Assembly: GCF_007750395.1 (NCBI RefSeq)
Contig: NZ_CP036281.1
Location: 2,751,001 to 2,815,000 of the forward strand
Origin: Polystyrenella longa
GTDB taxonomy: Bacteria > Planctomycetota > Planctomycetia > Planctomycetales > Planctomycetaceae
Direction: 5' to 3'
DNA: 64,000 nucleotides
Below the pieces are notes generated by a model. It was not told where the DNA came from and did not search any database. It worked only from the letters and a program-made list of their open reading frames with translations. The translations under genes were made by a program, and so were the position numbers. Numbering within the stretch: the stretch's first letter is position 1; each line of letters starts with the position of its first letter. Positions 13,506 to 22,324 of the stretch are shown here, piece after piece.

Positions 13506-13672
13506 GTCGATAGCTCTCCTTCAAGGGATAGTCGGCTGTAAGTAGGAATGCGAAATGAAAGTCAAACTGGAAATGAGCCCAGATTCAATTCGATTAACGA
13601 TGCGAGGTTGAATTCAGTCGTTCAGGATTCCCTGGCCCAACTTTTGTATATTGAAATAGGGCTCACGAAACT

Positions 13673-13711
13673 AAAATGCCGTAACCGTTACTGATGGGAA
13701 ACGGATACGGC
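13673..13711 (-). terminator. Probable terminator of nadC
   Basis: A 12-bp stem with one mismatch (13678-13689 with 13700-13711) is followed on the minus strand by ATTTTAG. It lies 57 nt past the nadC stop. Confidence 0.55.
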
Positions 13712-13768
13712 GATTCGCAAATAAGTGTGTTTATGTCGTGCAACGCTCCAGCATAACGATTTGAATCG

Positions 13769-14665
13769 TTAACGCAATCGGGCAGACCAGTCGAAGGCAA
13801 TGTCGAGCGCGACCGCCGAGTGAGTTAATGCTCCGATACTGATCCGATCAATCCCTGTTTCGGCGATTTCTCGAACCGTCTGTAAAGTGATTCCTCCCGA
13901 GGCTTCGAGCTTCGTCTTTTCGGACAAGTCGTTGCGTAGGCTAACGGCGTTTTTAAGTTGTTCGTTGGTCATATTGTCCAATAGCACAAACTCCGGTTTC
14001 GCCTCCAACGCATCCTGTAATTGATCAAGAGTGTCGACTTCCACTTCGATGGGAACGCGTAGAGGAGACTCTCGACGCGCTTGCTGAATGGCTGCCGCTA
14101 CGGGGCTGCCCGTTTCCGCTTTCCATCCGGCGAGGTGATTGTCTTTGATCAAAATTCCGTCATACAACCCGATGCGATGGTTGGTCCCCCCTCCAGCACG
14201 GACGGCATACTTTTGTAAAAGTCGGTAACCGGGGAAGGTCTTTCGTGTATCCAGAATCTGGACATCAAGACCGGCGACTTCTTCCACAAATCGGTTGGTT
14301 AAGGATGCGACTCCTGAGAGCAATGTCAGGAAATTCAGCGCTGTTCGCTCGCCCGTTAATAACGAACGCAAAGGGCCGGAGACGGTCGCGATAACGGAAC
14401 CTTCGATTAACGGGTCTCCATCATTCAATAATGATTTCCACTCGACCTCTGGGTCGTATTTGGAAAAAACATCTTTTGCTACGGGAAGCCCGGCCAGGAC
14501 ACCCGGTTGCCGAGCGACAATCTGAACTTCCGCATATTCCGTCTCAGGAATGATTGTTTGACTTGTTAAGTCACCGACACTGCTCAGGTCTTCCGTCAAA
14601 GCTAACTCGATTAAGGCCCGGGCAGCATCTCGTTCTGGTGGTCCGAAAAGCAATTTACTGTTCAT
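13769..14665 (-). CDS. nadC: Nicotinate-nucleotide pyrophosphorylase (quinolinate phosphoribosyltransferase)
   Basis: Converts quinolinate and PRPP to nicotinate mononucleotide, CO2 and PPi in de novo NAD synthesis. The 298 aa match the family. Recognisable features include DLTSQ near residue 32, the LDTRKTFPGYR active-site loop, GGGTNHRIGLYDGILIKDNH, EVEVDTL, and the C-terminal ASGGIT and ISIGALTHS phosphate-binding elements. No nadA or nadB is nearby. It is divergent from the alanine dehydrogenase gene across about 280 bp. Confidence 0.96.
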   Translation of the reverse strand: MNSKLLFGPPERDAARALIELALTEDLSSVGDLTSQTIIPETEYAEVQIVARQPGVLAGLPVAKDVFSKYDPEVEWKSLLNDGDPLIEGSVIATVSGPLRSLLTGERTALNFLTLLSGVASLTNRFVEEVAGLDVQILDTRKTFPGYRLLQKYAVRAGGGTNHRIGLYDGILIKDNHLAGWKAETGSPVAAAIQQARRESPLRVPIEVEVDTLDQLQDALEAKPEFVLLDNMTNEQLKNAVSLRNDLSEKTKLEASGGITLQTVREIAETGIDRISIGALTHSAVALDIAFDWSARLR

Positions 14666-14946
14666 GAATCTGATCTATTTAATGAGAGTCGGTGGTCTAA
14701 GGAAATGGGAGACGATTTATGGTGATCTCAAATTGAAAACTTGTTGATCCCTCAAGGGGGGCGTCGTCAGAGAATTATTGTAACAAGAGGAACTGGTTTT
14801 TTCTGACCCTTCTCTATTTCAGCTTCTTACTATTTGAGAGATGAGATTGCCGTTGAAGGTTCGAGTAGTGATAATGCATTTTTAACAAATGGGATTCAGT
14901 ATTGCTGCAAATCGCTCCTCTTGCCTGATAGAAATGGATTCTTGAA
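14666..14946. promoter_or_regulatory. Divergent promoter region nadC / ald
   Basis: A 281-bp space between two divergent genes must hold both promoters. It is AT-rich in its middle (14805-14900). I cannot assign specific boxes or an operator. Confidence 0.4.
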
Positions 14947-16047
14947 ATGATTGTTGGTGTTCCTCGCGAAGTGAAGTTGGACGAGTATCGGGTAGCGATG
15001 ATTCCCGCGGGCGTGGAAGAACTCACCCGTGCCGGGCATCACGTCTTAATTGAACAGGATGCTGGTCTGGGAAGCGGACTCTTCAATGAAGAGTACGCCG
15101 AAAACGGGGCCGAAATCGTGGCAACAGCCCGTGAAATCTATGAACGGGCAGAGCTGATCGTCAAAGTGAAGGAGCCACAACCCGCTGAGTGGGAATTATT
15201 GCAACCGGGGCAAATGCTGTTTACTTATTTCCACTTCGCGGCAAGCGAAGACTTGACAGCCGCGATGCAAAAAGCGGGCATCACGGCGATTGCCTACGAG
15301 ACATTAAAAGGAACCAAAGGCGATCTCCCACTTTTGACGCCGATGTCGGAAGTGGCGGGACGAATGAGTATTCAGCAGGGAGCCAAATATCTGGAACGCC
15401 CCCAGGATGGCCGGGGAATTCTACTGGGTGGCGTTCCCGGGGTCGCTCCTGCCCATATTGCAATTCTGGGAGGTGGTGTGGTTGGGAAAAACGCGGCGCA
15501 GATTGCCGCTGGGTTTCAGGCGGATGTTTGCATCCTCGATATTAATGTGGACCGGCTTCGGTATCTGGAAGATATCATGCCTCCCAACGTCAACACATTA
15601 TACAGCGACCGGCACAATATCCGCGAACAGTTACAACGGGCTGATCTTGTGATCGGTGCCGTACTGATTCCGGGAGCAAAAGCACCGAAACTTGTCCTGG
15701 AAGAAGACCTCAACATGATGAAACCCAGGGCGGTGATTATCGACGTCGCCATCGACCAGGGAGGTTGCTTCGAAACAAGCCGCCCCACGACACATTCACA
15801 GCCAACATTCATCATAAATGAAATCGTTCACTACTGCGTCGCCAACATGCCCGGAGCCGTCGGAAGAACCAGTACCTACGCCCTCAATAACGTTACCTTC
15901 CCCTACGTGCTTCAGATTGCCAACTTGGGGTTGGCTAAAGCAGCGACACGAATCCCCGGAATTGTTTCCGCCATCAACATTCACAAAGGGAAAATTACCA
16001 ATCAGGCTGTCGCCGAGACGTTCGGAATGGAGTTCGTCAGCTTTTAG
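14947..16047 (+). CDS. ald: Alanine dehydrogenase
   Basis: Catalyses reversible NAD-dependent oxidative deamination of L-alanine to pyruvate and ammonia. The 366 aa are the normal length. Family features run in order: the N-terminal VGVPREVK, the catalytic region around KVKEPQ (Lys) and YFHFAAS (His), the NAD-binding GGGVVGKNAAQIAAG, DVAIDQGGC, and the C-terminal NMPGAVGRTSTYALNN. No clear Shine-Dalgarno precedes the ATG. It converges with the transporter gene 42 bp downstream. It may allow alanine use as a carbon or nitrogen source, complementing the glutamate synthase genes. Confidence 0.97.
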   Translation: MIVGVPREVKLDEYRVAMIPAGVEELTRAGHHVLIEQDAGLGSGLFNEEYAENGAEIVATAREIYERAELIVKVKEPQPAEWELLQPGQMLFTYFHFAASEDLTAAMQKAGITAIAYETLKGTKGDLPLLTPMSEVAGRMSIQQGAKYLERPQDGRGILLGGVPGVAPAHIAILGGGVVGKNAAQIAAGFQADVCILDINVDRLRYLEDIMPPNVNTLYSDRHNIREQLQRADLVIGAVLIPGAKAPKLVLEEDLNMMKPRAVIIDVAIDQGGCFETSRPTTHSQPTFIINEIVHYCVANMPGAVGRTSTYALNNVTFPYVLQIANLGLAKAATRIPGIVSAINIHKGKITNQAVAETFGMEFVSF

Positions 16048-16089
16048 AAAACATTAGATGAATTAGACGAAATTAACCCTCTTGAAAAA

Positions 16090-17574
16090 TCAGAAAATCA
16101 TTCCCAGTAATGTAACCCACGCTGCGCATATGGGGGGAGCAATCAGACCGAGGATGAGCCCGAGCTTCAGGAAGTCGCGAGAGCCGCATTTCTCGGTGGC
16201 ATAGACCATCGCATTGGGGGGAGTTGCGACGGGTAGACACATCGCAGCAGAAGCGCACAGGGCGATGACAACTGCTGTTTCCAATTGCATATCCGGATTG
16301 AGAGAGACGCCCAGGGGAATGAGGATATTGGCTCCGGCTGTATTACTCATGAAATTGGAAAACAAGACCGTCGTATACCCCAGCAGCAGGATCAGCCAGA
16401 AACTGGAAATCGAATCTGTCGGTAAGTGTTCCACCATCCATCCCGATAGCCCTGTCATTGTGATTGTCTGGCCGAGCGCCAATCCCCCTGCAAGCAGAAA
16501 GAGGACGTCGTACTGTAGCGATCGAACATCGCGTGCTGTGAGAACGCCAGTAGTTGTGAAGACCACGATCGGAATAAAGGAAACGACGGCTGTCGGCAAA
16601 CCATGCCACTGCCCCGTCATCCATAACAGGATGGTGATCAGGCAGGTACCGCTCACAGTGAGACGCTGCCAGCGGGCGATATGATGAATTTCGTGATCGG
16701 TATCAGTTGACGTTCCTGTCATTCTTGGAACTGTCATCTGTTCCAGAATCTGGTTGATAGAAACATCGCCTGTGAGATACTGCTTTTTTAGATAAAACGT
16801 TAACAGAAAAATGAGTAACAAAGCGGGTGGCAGCCCATACATCATCCAGTGCAGGAACGAGATCGAAATCGCGGGCTCCAGTTCTTGCAGACTACCGACC
16901 GCAATTGCGTTGGGGGGCGTTCCAATCAAGCTGCCCATGCCACCCAGATTGGCTCCGAGAGAAACTACAAGTACCAGGCCTGTGACATAATTTCCCGTAT
17001 GCGATTTCGACCAGACGGGACGTAGCATCGCGAGAATCATCGCCGAGGTCGCCGTGTTGGAAATAAACATCGACAGCAGAAAGGTCGCTCCCAGCACAGA
17101 TAGCATGAGGGAAAGCGGCGTCGTGTTTTTTCGTAAGATGAGTTTGTTGGCCAGTAGATAGTCGAGAGATGTTTTCGACATTCCCGCGGCCAGGACGAAT
17201 CCTCCGAAGAATAGCCAGATCAGTGGGTGCCCCAAGACCTTAACGAATTCTTCCCAGTCGCGCGGAGTCTCCGCGTAGACATCGCCCGGTTGACCGAGGA
17301 GTGCGATTTGCAGGCCGATGATTAGGATGCCCACAGCGAAGGCTGGAATAGCGTCGCTGACCCACAGGCTACCGGCGAATAGCAGGATAAAGAGCGCCCG
17401 ACGGGCTGCCGGTTCCAAATCGGTCGAATCCGGGACTATGTAAGCGATAGTCGTAGAGAGAAGCAGGCAGAACAGAAAAATCCAAACTTTGTGAGGAGAT
17501 TTGATCTCCAGCATGCGAAAAATCGACCCGGCGACCTCGTGTCGTATCTGTGGGTCATTGGGCGAATAAGGCAT
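16090..17574 (-). CDS. DASS/SLC13-family sodium-coupled anion transporter
   Basis: A 494-aa inner-membrane protein with about 11-13 hydrophobic segments. The two signature repeats of divalent anion:sodium symporters are clear: SNTATSAM with GTPPNAIAVG in the first half, and SNTAGANILIPLG with ATPPNAMVYAT in the second. Likely substrates are dicarboxylates, citrate or sulfate. The sequence does not decide which. The initial about 25 residues are hydrophilic, and a later Met (MLEIKSPHK) is an alternative start. The gene is alone on its strand, convergent with ald. Confidence 0.93.
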   Translation of the reverse strand: MPYSPNDPQIRHEVAGSIFRMLEIKSPHKVWIFLFCLLLSTTIAYIVPDSTDLEPAARRALFILLFAGSLWVSDAIPAFAVGILIIGLQIALLGQPGDVYAETPRDWEEFVKVLGHPLIWLFFGGFVLAAGMSKTSLDYLLANKLILRKNTTPLSLMLSVLGATFLLSMFISNTATSAMILAMLRPVWSKSHTGNYVTGLVLVVSLGANLGGMGSLIGTPPNAIAVGSLQELEPAISISFLHWMMYGLPPALLLIFLLTFYLKKQYLTGDVSINQILEQMTVPRMTGTSTDTDHEIHHIARWQRLTVSGTCLITILLWMTGQWHGLPTAVVSFIPIVVFTTTGVLTARDVRSLQYDVLFLLAGGLALGQTITMTGLSGWMVEHLPTDSISSFWLILLLGYTTVLFSNFMSNTAGANILIPLGVSLNPDMQLETAVVIALCASAAMCLPVATPPNAMVYATEKCGSRDFLKLGLILGLIAPPICAAWVTLLGMIF

Positions 17575-18111
17575 AGAAACGGCACTTTTTCTGCAAATTG
17601 ATCAAATCCGGCGAGCTGAGATCACTCTAATTCATCGTTTAGAAAGTAGCATAGGCTAAACAGGATGTAAAACTCCATTATTTGTGATTCAGACGGCTGT
17701 CAGCTGATCGAGTGGGGTCTATGGGTGCAATAGGTTGTTGCGGGTGTTGGTCCGGTTTTGGCCCAGTGGTAAGGGGATTACAGAGAGGAGTCTCGGAGAA
17801 TCATCTTGCTCGACGTTCTGTTTATGTCTAATATAGTTAAGAAGATACACAATTATTTCGTGTCTCCTGACATGCTTAATTTGCCAAGGTTCGAGATGTT
17901 TTCGGCAAGTCGAAATCAGATTCGTTCGCACGGTAACTTATTTACGATTCTCAACCGGCCCTAAAAGTTTTTGAACGAAGTTACTAACGCCCGTCCCTTT
18001 GGTGCTAATAGGTGCGGCTTGTGATCACGTTTATCGATTTCGGAATGAGAAGAGACCCCTACGTTTTATGCGGGTCCACCATGTCAGAGACCCGTTGCTG
18101 GGAGGTTAGCT
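17575..18111. other. Intergenic region without a supported gene
   Basis: A 537-bp gap between divergent genes. The only frame (17719-17931, minus, 70 codons) shows no family-like features. Promoters for the transporter and the sigma factor must lie here. Confidence 0.4.
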
Positions 18112-18687
18112 GTGGCCTTAACTGAGATCGACAAAAACCTGCTGAAACGCTGTCTGGCCGAAGAACCGGGAGCGTGGAAAGACTTCGTTGATCGATTTCT
18201 AGGGCTCTTTATCCATGTGATTCGTCACACCGCTTCCGCTCGCTCTGCCCAACTGTCCGATCAAGACGTGGAAGATATCTGTTCCGAAATCTTTCTACAA
18301 TTACTGGCGAATGATCATCAGGTTTTGGCTCGTTTTCAGGGTGAATCGTCTTTGGCGACTTATCTGACAGTGATTTCTCGCCGAATTGTGGTGCGTGAAA
18401 TTTCCCAGCGCCGCAAGGCGGAAGCACTGGGGCATGTGACGGCGTCTCGCAGTTCTCTTGATCAGGCTTCTGCCAATCTGGAAGTCGAAAGGTGGGAAGA
18501 TCGGGAACAAGTTCGAACCTTGCTGAATGAACTTCCCGGAAACGAAGCCGAGATTGTGAAGCAATACCATCTCGAAGGTCGTTCCTACCGCGAAATATCT
18601 GCCGCTCTTGGGGTTCCCGAGAATACAATCGGCCCCACGCTCACGCGCGCTCGCACCCGCATGAAGGACAATCAGGTTCGCTCCTGA
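18112..18687 (+). CDS. ECF-type RNA polymerase sigma factor
   Basis: A 191-aa sigma-70 family protein made of only sigma-2 and sigma-4 regions. Region 2 (about residues 15-95) includes QDVEDICSEIFLQLL and FQGESSLATYLTVISRRIV. Region 4 (about 130-185) has the helix-turn-helix YREISAALGVPENTIGPTLTRAR. The GTG start is backed by GGGAGG with 6-nt spacing. No anti-sigma factor is encoded next to it, so its control is unknown. The next gene, a secreted hydrolase fusion, begins 510 bp downstream and could be a target; this is only positional inference. Confidence 0.93.
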   Translation: MALTEIDKNLLKRCLAEEPGAWKDFVDRFLGLFIHVIRHTASARSAQLSDQDVEDICSEIFLQLLANDHQVLARFQGESSLATYLTVISRRIVVREISQRRKAEALGHVTASRSSLDQASANLEVERWEDREQVRTLLNELPGNEAEIVKQYHLEGRSYREISAALGVPENTIGPTLTRARTRMKDNQVRS

Positions 18688-19197
18688 GGATGCTTTTCCC
18701 TTCACTACATTAGTCCGCCCTGTCGTTCAGGATCCGATATGCGTTCGCATACCGTGGAGCATTTTCGTCCGTTTTGTTGAATCGATTTTCATTAACTCTC
18801 GGACAAGTTCCCTCCGAGAGTACTGACGGTCGATTTTCCAAGCTATAATGAGAAATGAAGAGCTCTAGCGAGACTGGGAGGAAATATTTTCGAAGAAGCC
18901 CTGGGCAAATTCGCATAAAAGAGAGTAGCCTAGTATAAGCTGCGAGTTCGCCACCTCTCCTTCTGAAGTTCATCGACAGTCTGATATTCTTTGACTCTGT
19001 TCTGTATGTCTGCCTTATTGGACAGTCCCTACATGATGCGATCGGCGATGGCTTTACAACGATATCATTAAACAAAACCAGATAACATAACCCCTGATGT
19101 AACGTAATCCTTTGGGATTCGCACTGAGGAAATGATTCCAGCGTCCGGTATATCAACTGAGGCTGATACCGAGCGGAAGAATCGTTAAAAACCTCAC
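18688..19197. other. Intergenic region without a supported gene
   Basis: A 510-bp gap. A minus-strand frame of 148 codons (18710-19156) spans most of it, but its product is Arg/Cys/Ser-rich with no domain logic and no ribosome-binding site, so I reject it. The gap probably holds the promoter of the 19198 gene. Confidence 0.4.
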
Positions 19198-21930
19198 ATG
19201 GGAAGGAAAACGAACGTGTCGTGGTGCTCGAGAGTGATGGTTTGCCGCTGGAAGGTATGGTTATTAGTCCTACTTCTCTGCCTCGTACTGGTCCCCCTGC
19301 AGCAGGCGGTTGCAGAGCCTGGTTTTCCTCCTGATTCAGTCTTTAAATTGAAGACGTTTGAGGATCAACGAGGGGTTCACAAGTATTCGCTTTTTCTTCC
19401 GGAAGGATATACCGATTCGAAGAAGTGGCCCGTCGTTCTTTTTCTACATGGTGCGGGTGAACGTGGAACCGACGGCGCAAGTCCAACGCGCGTCGGGTTG
19501 GGCGCAGCCTTACAGGAGCGACCAGAGAATTACCCTTTTATCGCGGTCTTTCCCCAGGTCGAAGACACAACCGGACGTTACCTCGAAGGGTGGGTCGCCG
19601 AGAGTTCTGATGGCAAAAAGGCGATCCAAATTCTCGATGCCGTGATCAACGAGTATTCCGTCGATCGGGATCATCAGATTCTGACAGGCTGGTCGATGGG
19701 AGGGTACGGAGTCTGGAGTCTGGCAGCAGCGACTCCCGATCGTTGGTCCGCTATTATGCCATTAAGTGGTGGAGGAGATCCGGAGTGGGCAGCCAAGCTT
19801 TCCAACACGCCAATCTGGAACGTTCATGGAGAACATGATTTTGTCGTGTTACCTGAAGAGTCGCGAAAAATGGAGGCCGCGTTTAAGGCACTCAAAGAGA
19901 ATCATCAGACATACTTCTCTTACATAACAAACGGTGCCCATGACATCTGGAAAAACGTCTATGGTTACACGGGCGTCGTGAAATGGCTGCTGAATCCTGT
20001 TCCGGAGAATCGAGTCGATCTCACTTTGGCCGAAGCGTTGATCAAGACGCTTCCCGCCCCGTTCGTGCCGGCATTGGAACTCCATCGCGCAGCAAAAATT
20101 CGTGTTGGGAACGAAGCGTTGGAAATGTTCTCCTACGCCGTTCCATCCCGCATTCCCACTGACATGTTGTCTGGGCAACTTGAGAATATTCAAACAACCA
20201 CGGAAGTTGAAGGTTACGCTTTCAATGTTGTCTTCGGCGGTGTTTCTTATCAGGCCCAACTCAAACGGGTCTTGCTGCAAACCACTCCGGATAAACTGCT
20301 TTCAATTAAACTCGGCTTCGAGCGCATCGCACTGACATTAGGAAACACTGCTGTTCAGGGACGCCGACACTCGGCCAATGCTGGTCCAATTCAAGTCACC
20401 TTGGGCACCCGGGAACCTCTCTGGCTCGATATTCGTGTGGAACCCTACCTTGAATCGGGAAGAATCAAACTTCGCAATCGTGGCGCCAATCTGATTTTGG
20501 ATCATAACAACATGCAGGTCTCGCTGCCGGCGGGTATCACGGTGGAAGGTCTTGGGATGACTCGTGAGCGAGTTTCTCGAGGATTAGTAAATGGTTTGTA
20601 TAACAGTCGTGGGCGATTTCAGCAGGAGATTCAGCAACTTGCTCCTCGAATTGTACGTGAACTCGAAAAACGGCTCGACTTAAATGAAATCGTCAAAGAC
20701 AGTTCAAGCGTCTGGCCCCTGCCTGTATACGCTCCTCGAATTAAGATGCGTCCCAATTCCATCTCCGTCGACAGCAACGGCTTTTCACTGGGCCTCGACT
20801 TTCTAGTTGCTTCCTATGTAGACCACGAACCATCGGAATCGCCACGAATTGTGGAGAACGAGGATAATCTGGAAGTAGGTACTGGCCCCGCTCTGGAAAT
20901 CGTACTGGCGACGAACACAATGACCGAAGCGATGCGGTTAATGATTGAAGAAGGGATCTCTTTCGTCGATGTGGAAGACATCCCGGGAACCGCTTTTGAT
21001 CGATGGGCAGACCGGGCGTTCTGGAAGCAGATCCTGGCCGACGAGGGCAAGCCGTTCCCTGATGCGCATACGCGAGTAAGGATGTCAATCAATGCGCCAC
21101 TTGAATTCGGCCCCCATGTCGATGCGAGCATCGATCCGGCTCTGACTGTTGCGGAGAATGTCACTGCAGGAGAGGCGGAATTACTATCGGTCTCGCACAG
21201 TCGTCTGGCATTAACGGACGTTCGCCTCACGTTGATGACGAAAGATCCCAAACGATTTTCCCAGCGATGGAAGCCCTGCTGCACTCTTCAGTTTGATCTC
21301 TCTCAACAATTCGATTTCACTTTCGTCAAGCCGTCACACACGCAACGTGAAATTCGAGTTGGTTTATCTGATCCGATGCAAGTCACTGTGAAATTAGTTT
21401 CTGAGGATGGCAAACAGAGTCCTCTAGCCAGCGAGGAAAAAGCCATCCTGGAATTCCGCACTGCGATGCAGAACTGGTTAGGAAAAGCGACCAGACAATC
21501 AATGGCAGTTCCTGATCTTGATATGGAAAGTGCAGGACTGCGAGCATCCCGATTGGCGTTGCATAAGGATCAGTTGGTTGTCGATTTTGAAACGCCCGTT
21601 GTACGCGTTATTAATACATCTAAGGAGCAACAGCGTTATCAAACACGCGGGCCTTACTCCAGTTGGAGTGAAGACTGGGTTCTGGAGCCTGGGAAAACCC
21701 ATCTTTTTACGGTGCCCTATCCTATGCTTTATCGTCGAAATGCCGGGGAAGTTCAGGAGCTTTATACGCTTCCCCTGGGGGCAGATGCCGAATTTCGAGA
21801 TGTGGCGGGAGTAAACCCGGAAAGTCAGGTGGGACGCCTGTTTCTAAAACAGAGGCAGGTTGTTCAAGATCCGACTGACGATAAGGAACAAATGACAACT
21901 TCGGGACCTGATTTGGGGCAGGCGCAATAA
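19198..21930 (+). CDS. Large exported protein: alpha/beta-hydrolase domain plus unknown C-terminal region
   Basis: A 910-aa protein. Residues about 1-40 are a signal peptide (VWLLVLLLCLVLVPLQQAVA), possibly starting at the Met at residue 14. Residues about 45-275 form an alpha/beta-hydrolase of the secreted esterase/PHB-depolymerase type: FLHGAGERG oxyanion motif, GWSMGGYG nucleophile Ser, an Asp in HGEHDFVV, and a His in NGAHDIW. The remaining about 630 residues are unrecognised. They are rich in alternating beta strands with one long helix (RERVSRGLVNGLYNSRGR, then LAPRIVRELEKRL), compatible with a lipid- or glycan-binding fold. The substrate is unknown. It probably works in the periplasm or outside the cell. 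Confidence 0.85.
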   Translation: MGRKTNVSWCSRVMVCRWKVWLLVLLLCLVLVPLQQAVAEPGFPPDSVFKLKTFEDQRGVHKYSLFLPEGYTDSKKWPVVLFLHGAGERGTDGASPTRVGLGAALQERPENYPFIAVFPQVEDTTGRYLEGWVAESSDGKKAIQILDAVINEYSVDRDHQILTGWSMGGYGVWSLAAATPDRWSAIMPLSGGGDPEWAAKLSNTPIWNVHGEHDFVVLPEESRKMEAAFKALKENHQTYFSYITNGAHDIWKNVYGYTGVVKWLLNPVPENRVDLTLAEALIKTLPAPFVPALELHRAAKIRVGNEALEMFSYAVPSRIPTDMLSGQLENIQTTTEVEGYAFNVVFGGVSYQAQLKRVLLQTTPDKLLSIKLGFERIALTLGNTAVQGRRHSANAGPIQVTLGTREPLWLDIRVEPYLESGRIKLRNRGANLILDHNNMQVSLPAGITVEGLGMTRERVSRGLVNGLYNSRGRFQQEIQQLAPRIVRELEKRLDLNEIVKDSSSVWPLPVYAPRIKMRPNSISVDSNGFSLGLDFLVASYVDHEPSESPRIVENEDNLEVGTGPALEIVLATNTMTEAMRLMIEEGISFVDVEDIPGTAFDRWADRAFWKQILADEGKPFPDAHTRVRMSINAPLEFGPHVDASIDPALTVAENVTAGEAELLSVSHSRLALTDVRLTLMTKDPKRFSQRWKPCCTLQFDLSQQFDFTFVKPSHTQREIRVGLSDPMQVTVKLVSEDGKQSPLASEEKAILEFRTAMQNWLGKATRQSMAVPDLDMESAGLRASRLALHKDQLVVDFETPVVRVINTSKEQQRYQTRGPYSSWSEDWVLEPGKTHLFTVPYPMLYRRNAGEVQELYTLPLGADAEFRDVAGVNPESQVGRLFLKQRQVVQDPTDDKEQMTTSGPDLGQAQ

Positions 21931-22324
21931 ATTCCGGCCTGAGCCGATTAGGGGGAATGGCGCAAAGAAGTACGGGGGAAGGCGTTAGTTTCGATAAACG
22001 GGCGCTTGATTCCCCTTGCCAGTGCTGTCAGAATAAGCTGTTCAGATAAAATGGATCGGCGTTGGTTTCCTGTTCTGGAGGTCACCTTTCGACATGTCTC
22101 TCATTAAGACGGTCGTTCTCGTGACCATTTCTTATCCAATCGACCTGAATCGGACTCGCGAATTAGAGCCAGTCAATTTAGAACCAGACAAAAAGGAACG
22201 GTAACTGTTCCAAAGTTGGTTATAACTGATGGCGATGTTGATTGAGTTTTTCAATCAATCTAATGAGTCTCCTGATCTCAAACATTCGACCCCCCACCTC
22301 TGTTGCGGAAATGAAGAGTTAAGC
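21931..22324. other. Intergenic region upstream of the Hsp70 gene
   Basis: About 394 bp without a supported gene. The frame of the Hsp70 stays open upstream to 22229, but those 32 codons are unlike an Hsp70 N-terminus. No heat-shock element (for example a CIRCE inverted repeat) is visible. Confidence 0.4.

Noticed and set aside
18710-19156. A 148-codon minus-strand frame in an intergenic region
   Set aside because: Atypical composition, no ribosome-binding site and no domain; more likely chance in a gap with promoters.
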